From Oscillospiraceae bacterium (GTDB lineage Bacteria > Bacillota_A > Clostridia > Oscillospirales > Ruminococcaceae): a stretch of 9,290 bases of DNA. The stretch spans positions 1 through 9,290 of the forward strand of contig JAFPQL010000179.1 in assembly GCA_017414145.1 (NCBI GenBank). The letters are read 5' to 3'. Positions within the stretch are counted from its first letter, which is position 1. Each line of letters begins with the position of its first letter. The notes under the pieces are model-generated. The model was not told the DNA's origin. It ran no database searches and saw only the letters and a program-made list of their open reading frames with translations. Position numbers and translations under genes: made by a program. Positions 5,991 to 9,290 of this stretch are shown in pieces.

Positions 5991-7763
5991 TCAGGACTGT
6001 TCGTCCGGTCTGTCCGTCCACTGATCCCACAGATCGCTGAGCACTTTGAGCCGGTCTGCGAGGAAGGGGCGGATCCCTTCGACTGCCGTCTGTACGGCGC
6101 GGACTGCGGTTACGGTTTCGGCGGCATTGCCGCTCTGCTCCAGACGGTCGGCAGCCGCGGCATATGCGGCATCCGCCTGCTCGTATTCCCGGCAGCGCAT
6201 ACACGCATCGGCGAGCCAGATCTGTGCGCGGATGGCCGTCGGACTGTCGGGCCCGCAGGCGGCATCTGCGGCTTCGGCAGCGCGCTTGAGATACTGGATC
6301 GCAGACTGACCGTTGTTTTCCAGCGTGCGGATGCGGCCCATCGTCAGGTCGCCGAGCACGCATTCCTTCCGGTCATACGGCAGATTCGAGATGATTTTCA
6401 GAACTGCCTCGGCGTACTGCTTTGCGCTGGTGAACTGAAGCTGCGCGCCGTAGCTCAGAGCCATTTCAGAGAGCAGCGGAATGCGGCGGGCGTTGTACTT
6501 GCCGTAGAGCTTCCACAGCAGCTTGTCGGCTTCCAGTCCCGCCTCCAGACTGCGCGCATAGTCCTCCTGCATCCGGCAGACACGGCAGATACTGGCCTGT
6601 GCCGCGGCGATGTCCGCTTCGGCATTGTTCTTCCGGCTCAGGGTGAGGGCGGATTCATAGGATTCCAGTGCTTCGGCGGAATCTGCGGCGGCTTCGAGCG
6701 CATTGCCGAGCCGGATGAGGCAGTTTGCTTCCGCGCCGGTACCCTTTGCGGCGGAGAGGGCGTCTCTTGCCGCGCTGACAGCGGCCTTGTTGTCTCCGGC
6801 GGTCTCGTACACATCCGCCAGCCGGAGCGAGAACGCCGCGTCCTCCTCTTTGCTGTGAGTTTCCTCGCGGTAGGCGGCTTCCGCCGCTTTGACGGCGTCC
6901 GAAGATTCCGCAGTACCGGCAACGGCGGCTGCCAGCGTGAGATACAGGGATGTACGCTGTTTCGCGGAGAGCGCCGGCTGCTTGTCGCCGAGCAGATTGC
7001 GGCAGCATTCCGCCGCCGGTTCCTTCTGCCCGTCAGCGAGCAGAATCGCGGCATACTGCATCCGGTAATTCGGCAGGTAGGCCGTTTCGTTCTTGGTATT
7101 TTCCGCGGTTTGCAGCAGCTGCTCCTGCCATTTGACGGCATCGGCGGTCTGTCCGGTGAGCAGGCAGCCCTTTGCCAGCAGATTGCAGGCGTCCATGCGG
7201 TCTGCGGCGGATTCCGCCTGTTCCGCGACCGGTTTCAGTGGTGCAATCATCGCCCAGCCGTCTGTTTCCGCGCCGGCGGAGAGCTCGCAGAGTCCGAGCT
7301 GCCCGTCCGTCAGCAGGATTTCGGCGGCATTATCCGGCAGCAACGGCTGAAATTCCGCTTTCGCCGCTGTCAGATAGTCTTTCGCTTCCGCAAAGCGGTC
7401 GGTATCATAGCAGAGGATGCCGAGCCGGAGCCGGATGGCTGCGGTGGCGGGATAGCTGAGGGACGGATCGGGTTCTGCCGCCTCGGCCTCGCGGAGCGCC
7501 TGCTGCAGGAGCGGCTCTGCGGCTGCGTAATCGCCCTGCTCCAGACAGGAAAGTGCGCGCCGGATTGCCGGCTGTTCGGTATTTTCGTCCTGCGCGGCAG
7601 CTTTCGTCTGCTGCGAGGGCAGGAAGAACGCGTCATATTTGCTGCGGTTCCGTATCACAGCGCCCGCCGTCACGGCAACGGCCAGTACGGTCATCAGGCT
7701 GACGGCAGCCCCCTGCGCGAGCAGCGGTGCCGCGGTGCGTCCGCGGAGAGATTCTTTTTGCAA
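5991..7763 (-). CDS. Membrane-anchored tetratricopeptide-repeat protein
   Basis: 590 residues. A single hydrophobic segment (about 12-36, preceded by MQKESLRGR) anchors the protein; the rest, about 550 residues, is Ala-rich and helical and probably faces outward. Helix pairs of TPR type recur, for instance RRALSCLEQGDYAAAEPLLQ (68-87), RLGILCYDTDRFAEAKDYL (113-131), LADVYETAGDNKAAVSAA and a C-terminal IWLADACMRCREYEQADAAY. Such repeats bind partner proteins; no enzyme domain is seen. The start is a TTG (7761-7763): no in-frame ATG fits, and GGAGGT (7772-7777) lies 8 bases upstream. It has its own promoter and sits downstream of the sigma/anti-sigma pair in the same direction, separated by a terminator. 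Its partner and role are unknown; a cell-envelope scaffold is plausible. Confidence 0.88.
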   Translation of the reverse strand: MQKESLRGRTAAPLLAQGAAVSLMTVLAVAVTAGAVIRNRSKYDAFFLPSQQTKAAAQDENTEQPAIRRALSCLEQGDYAAAEPLLQQALREAEAAEPDPSLSYPATAAIRLRLGILCYDTDRFAEAKDYLTAAKAEFQPLLPDNAAEILLTDGQLGLCELSAGAETDGWAMIAPLKPVAEQAESAADRMDACNLLAKGCLLTGQTADAVKWQEQLLQTAENTKNETAYLPNYRMQYAAILLADGQKEPAAECCRNLLGDKQPALSAKQRTSLYLTLAAAVAGTAESSDAVKAAEAAYREETHSKEEDAAFSLRLADVYETAGDNKAAVSAARDALSAAKGTGAEANCLIRLGNALEAAADSAEALESYESALTLSRKNNAEADIAAAQASICRVCRMQEDYARSLEAGLEADKLLWKLYGKYNARRIPLLSEMALSYGAQLQFTSAKQYAEAVLKIISNLPYDRKECVLGDLTMGRIRTLENNGQSAIQYLKRAAEAADAACGPDSPTAIRAQIWLADACMRCREYEQADAAYAAAADRLEQSGNAAETVTAVRAVQTAVEGIRPFLADRLKVLSDLWDQWTDRPDEQS

Positions 7764-7773
7764 GCTGTAACAC

Positions 7774-7790
7774 CTCCGTGCTGCATGGAG
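7774..7790 (-). promoter_or_regulatory. Hairpin covering the TPR gene's ribosome binding site
   Basis: In the leader RNA CTCC pairs with the GGAG of the Shine-Dalgarno (7774-7777 with 7787-7790), extended past one A-C mismatch by TG/CA to a three-base loop. Together with the TTG start, this suggests low or conditional translation. The stem is short and may be only marginally stable. Confidence 0.35.
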
Positions 7791-7807
7791 ATTCTATATT
7801 CTTCTAT

Positions 7808-7836
7808 ATCATACCACAAACCGTCTGAAAAGTCAA
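7808..7836 (-). promoter_or_regulatory. Sigma-A promoter of the TPR gene
   Basis: On the minus strand TTGACT (7831-7836), a 17-base spacer and TATGAT (7808-7813), preceded by TGG. The start should be near 7801, leaving a leader of about 38 bases. The 11 bases TGTGGTATGAT are identical to those of the esterase promoter. Confidence 0.85.
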
Positions 7837-7872
7837 TCTGTGCCGGCAGCCGGCTTCTGAAGCTGCGGAACG

Positions 7873-7884
7873 GACACGCGTGTC
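7873..7884. promoter_or_regulatory. 12-bp perfect palindrome upstream of the TPR promoter
   Basis: GACACGCGTGTC is a perfect palindrome, 36 bases upstream of the TPR gene's -35 box and outside any gene. Its size and position fit a dimeric activator site, but a chance palindrome cannot be excluded. The remaining bases between 7837 and 7940 show nothing else I can name. Confidence 0.3.
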
Positions 7885-7940
7885 AAAATTACAGCTTTTG
7901 GACGGCTGATTGCAAAAATCCTGCCGCTGCAATAGCAAAG

Positions 7941-7969
7941 AAAAAAGCCTGAGGCAGATGTCCTCAGGC
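7941..7969 (-). terminator. Rho-independent terminator of the sigma/anti-sigma operon
   Basis: A perfect 8-bp stem, GCCTGAGG / CCTCAGGC (7947-7954 and 7962-7969), with a 7-base loop, is followed on the minus strand by six T and CTTTG. It lies 36 bases after the anti-sigma stop codon. Confidence 0.9.
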
Positions 7970-8005
7970 AAGAGTATGGAGATATTGTGTATCATAAGCA
8001 AATAA

Positions 8006-8860
8006 TCAGTGCCGGTGCCACGGGTCTGACGGAGCGGTGGTCGTGGTGGTCGTCGTGGTCTCCTCAGGAGCGACGGCACCGCCGGGGCCTTCCACCTCGT
8101 CTTGTCCGCCTCCTTTTTCGGAGTAGGGGCCTCCGTTTCCTTCCTCCCTCTGATCCCCGCCTTTTCCTGCAGCCGCTGTTGTGGTGGTTGTCAAGGAGGA
8201 CTGCCGGGTCAGGGATGTCTTCACTGTGGTTGTCACAGTGCTGCCGGAGGTTCGGACGGCCGATTCCGTGGATTGGCTGACCGTCGGGGTTGCGGAGGTT
8301 GTCTTTGTCCGGCTGACTGTCGTTTGGGAGACAGTTTCTGAGACAGTCTGAGAGACCGTCTGCGAAGTTGTATGCAGGAAAGCGGCGCTCCCGGGATCAA
8401 CGGAAGTCGCAGCCGTACTGCCGGATGCTGTCAGGTCGCTGAGACTTTCAGAGCGGACAATGATTTCCACGGTGGTCTGCGCGGTGACTGCCGTGGTATA
8501 GACCGTTCCGTCCGGGGGTGCGGTTTCGGAACGGCTGGCATCGGTCTGCACTGTGTCATTGGCGGTGACAGCGGGGTCTTCCGGGAGAACAGGCGGCGTC
8601 TGCGGCTTTTTGCTGAAGAGATAAACGGCTGCAACGGAAAGCACGATCGGGCATACCACCGCGGCCGCCGCTGCCAGAATGCGGAAGCGGTGCCGGATGA
8701 CCGGCGGTTCCGCGGCAGACAGCCGCTTCTCCAGAACGGATCTGCGAATGCGCGCCTCGGCGTCCGGATCGACCGGTGCAGAGACAGCCGACAGCAAATC
8801 CGCGGCTTCTTCGTCCGTCAGCTCCTGCATCAACTGCCGGAGTTCATCATCAAGAGTCAT
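8006..8860 (-). CDS. Probable membrane anti-sigma factor with Thr/Ser-rich ectodomain
   Basis: 284 residues. Residues 1-58 are a charged helical cytoplasmic segment beginning MTLDDELRQLMQEL; no HxxxCxxC zinc motif of the ZAS type is present. One membrane helix spans about residues 60-82, preceded by RHRFR (positive-inside). Residues 83-284 lie outside and are low-complexity: TTSQTVSQTVSETVSQT-type repeats (164-180), Thr runs (214-218 and 268-275), a Gly/Glu-rich stretch (219-262) and the end APSDPWHRH. The start ATG overlaps the sigma factor's TGA in an ATGA junction, with GGAGGT about 8 bases upstream, giving translational coupling. Gene order and topology fit an ECF anti-sigma factor; the assignment rests on these rather than on a recognised domain. 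The Thr-rich part may be a glycosylated wall-spanning stalk. There is no C-terminal sensor domain, which is unusual. Confidence 0.75.
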   Translation of the reverse strand: MTLDDELRQLMQELTDEEAADLLSAVSAPVDPDAEARIRRSVLEKRLSAAEPPVIRHRFRILAAAAAVVCPIVLSVAAVYLFSKKPQTPPVLPEDPAVTANDTVQTDASRSETAPPDGTVYTTAVTAQTTVEIIVRSESLSDLTASGSTAATSVDPGSAAFLHTTSQTVSQTVSETVSQTTVSRTKTTSATPTVSQSTESAVRTSGSTVTTTVKTSLTRQSSLTTTTTAAAGKGGDQREEGNGGPYSEKGGGQDEVEGPGGAVAPEETTTTTTTTAPSDPWHRH

Positions 8861-9290
8861 GACTCTGCACCTCCTTCCAGTTTATTCCGGAGCTTCTGGT
8901 AGGCTCTGGAGATTCTCATTTCAACCGTTCCGGTACGCATGGAGAGACGCTCTGCGATGACGGAGGCAGTCTCTCCCGCGTAATATTTCCGGATCAGAAT
9001 TTCAGCATCGGGCTCGCCCAGCGAAATAATGGCCTGCATCAGCTGCTGCCGGCGTTCCTTCGTCAGACAGACATCCTCGGGTGTGAGGGCGGGGTCTGCA
9101 ACTGTTTCGGCGAACGGTTCAAGCGGTTCACTTACGGGCTTTGCGGCGCGGGCGCGGTACCAGTCGATACAGCGTCTGGACGCCGACACAGCGAGCAGTG
9201 CGCGGATACTGCCCTTTTCCGGGTCGATCCGCTCTCTCTGCTGCCAGAACGAGAACAGGATATCGCTCGTCAGCTCCTCCATGTCCTCCG
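8857..9290 (-). CDS. ECF-type sigma-70 family RNA polymerase sigma factor, 5'-truncated by window edge
   Basis: The frame runs off the right edge: residues E-D precede the first ATG (9280-9282), and the visible start EDMEELTSDILFSFWQQ is region 2.2 of a sigma factor, so the true start lies outside. Numbered from that Met, regions 2.3-2.4 follow at 24-46 (GSIRALLAVSASRRCIDWYR), the core-binding and -10 recognition part. After a linker of about 30 residues comes region 4 (about 77-135) with the helix-turn-helix around YYAGETASVIAERLSMRTGT and RISRAYQKLRNKL, for -35 recognition. Together with roughly 40-50 missing residues it would have the usual ECF length. The stop overlaps the anti-sigma start. 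ECF systems often control their own operon, but its promoter is not in view. Confidence 0.9.
   Translation of the reverse strand, partial: EDMEELTSDILFSFWQQRERIDPEKGSIRALLAVSASRRCIDWYRARAAKPVSEPLEPFAETVADPALTPEDVCLTKERRQQLMQAIISLGEPDAEILIRKYYAGETASVIAERLSMRTGTVEMRISRAYQKLRNKLEGGAES

Noticed and set aside
5898..7952. Plus-strand open frame of 684 codons opposite the TPR gene
   Set aside because: Its translation is Arg/Gly/Cys-rich with no family features. It starts inside the MITE and is fully antisense to the TPR gene, which has the better start signals and repeat structure.
8330..8370. Short DNA repeats as a possible CRISPR or tandem repeat locus
   Set aside because: They lie in frame inside the anti-sigma gene and encode the SQTV/SETV repeats; there are no spacers and the copies are degenerate.

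Overview
The window looks like chromosome from a Gram-positive, moderately high-GC gut or rumen clostridium, most likely Ruminococcus or a close relative in the Oscillospiraceae. The evidence is a secreted esterase carrying a type I dockerin (a cellulosome-type docking module), strong GGAGG ribosome binding sites, sigma-A promoters with TGG directly before the -10 box, and an ECF sigma/anti-sigma pair with a Thr-rich ectodomain. The species call is inference.

Left part (1-2339, all minus strand): a flippase-like MOP-superfamily polysaccharide exporter, a three-helix membrane protein of unknown function, and the 5' part of a coiled-coil/zinc-ribbon protein that runs off the left edge. A strong promoter sits before the flippase. 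I see no convincing terminator between the three genes, so they may be one transcription unit.

Centre (2340-5990): a 464-base AT-rich intergenic stretch holds the divergent promoters of the flippase and the esterase. Between them is an apparently complete, previously unlabelled small RNA unit on the minus strand: a TATAAT box, a 5' hairpin, a tandem C-rich single-stranded motif and a rho-independent terminator. The plus-strand gene that follows encodes a 986-residue secreted protein with two CE12/SGNH esterase domains, a ricin-like lectin, an internal dockerin and a second carbohydrate-binding-like module. It probably deacetylates pectin (rhamnogalacturonan) or xylan-type side groups as part of a cellulosome. 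A 164-bp MITE-like element with 16-bp inverted ends is inserted exactly at its stop codon, followed by a bidirectional terminator.

Right part (5991-9290, all minus strand): an ECF sigma factor (its start lies beyond the right edge) overlaps by four bases with a membrane-anchored, probable anti-sigma protein, and the pair ends in a clear terminator. Next comes a separately promoted gene, with a TTG start, for a membrane-anchored TPR protein. The sigma/anti-sigma pair probably senses the envelope or extracellular substrate; nothing in the sequence proves which genes it controls.

The most interesting points are the candidate C-rich small RNA, the MITE inside the esterase stop codon, and the two-esterase architecture around an internal dockerin.
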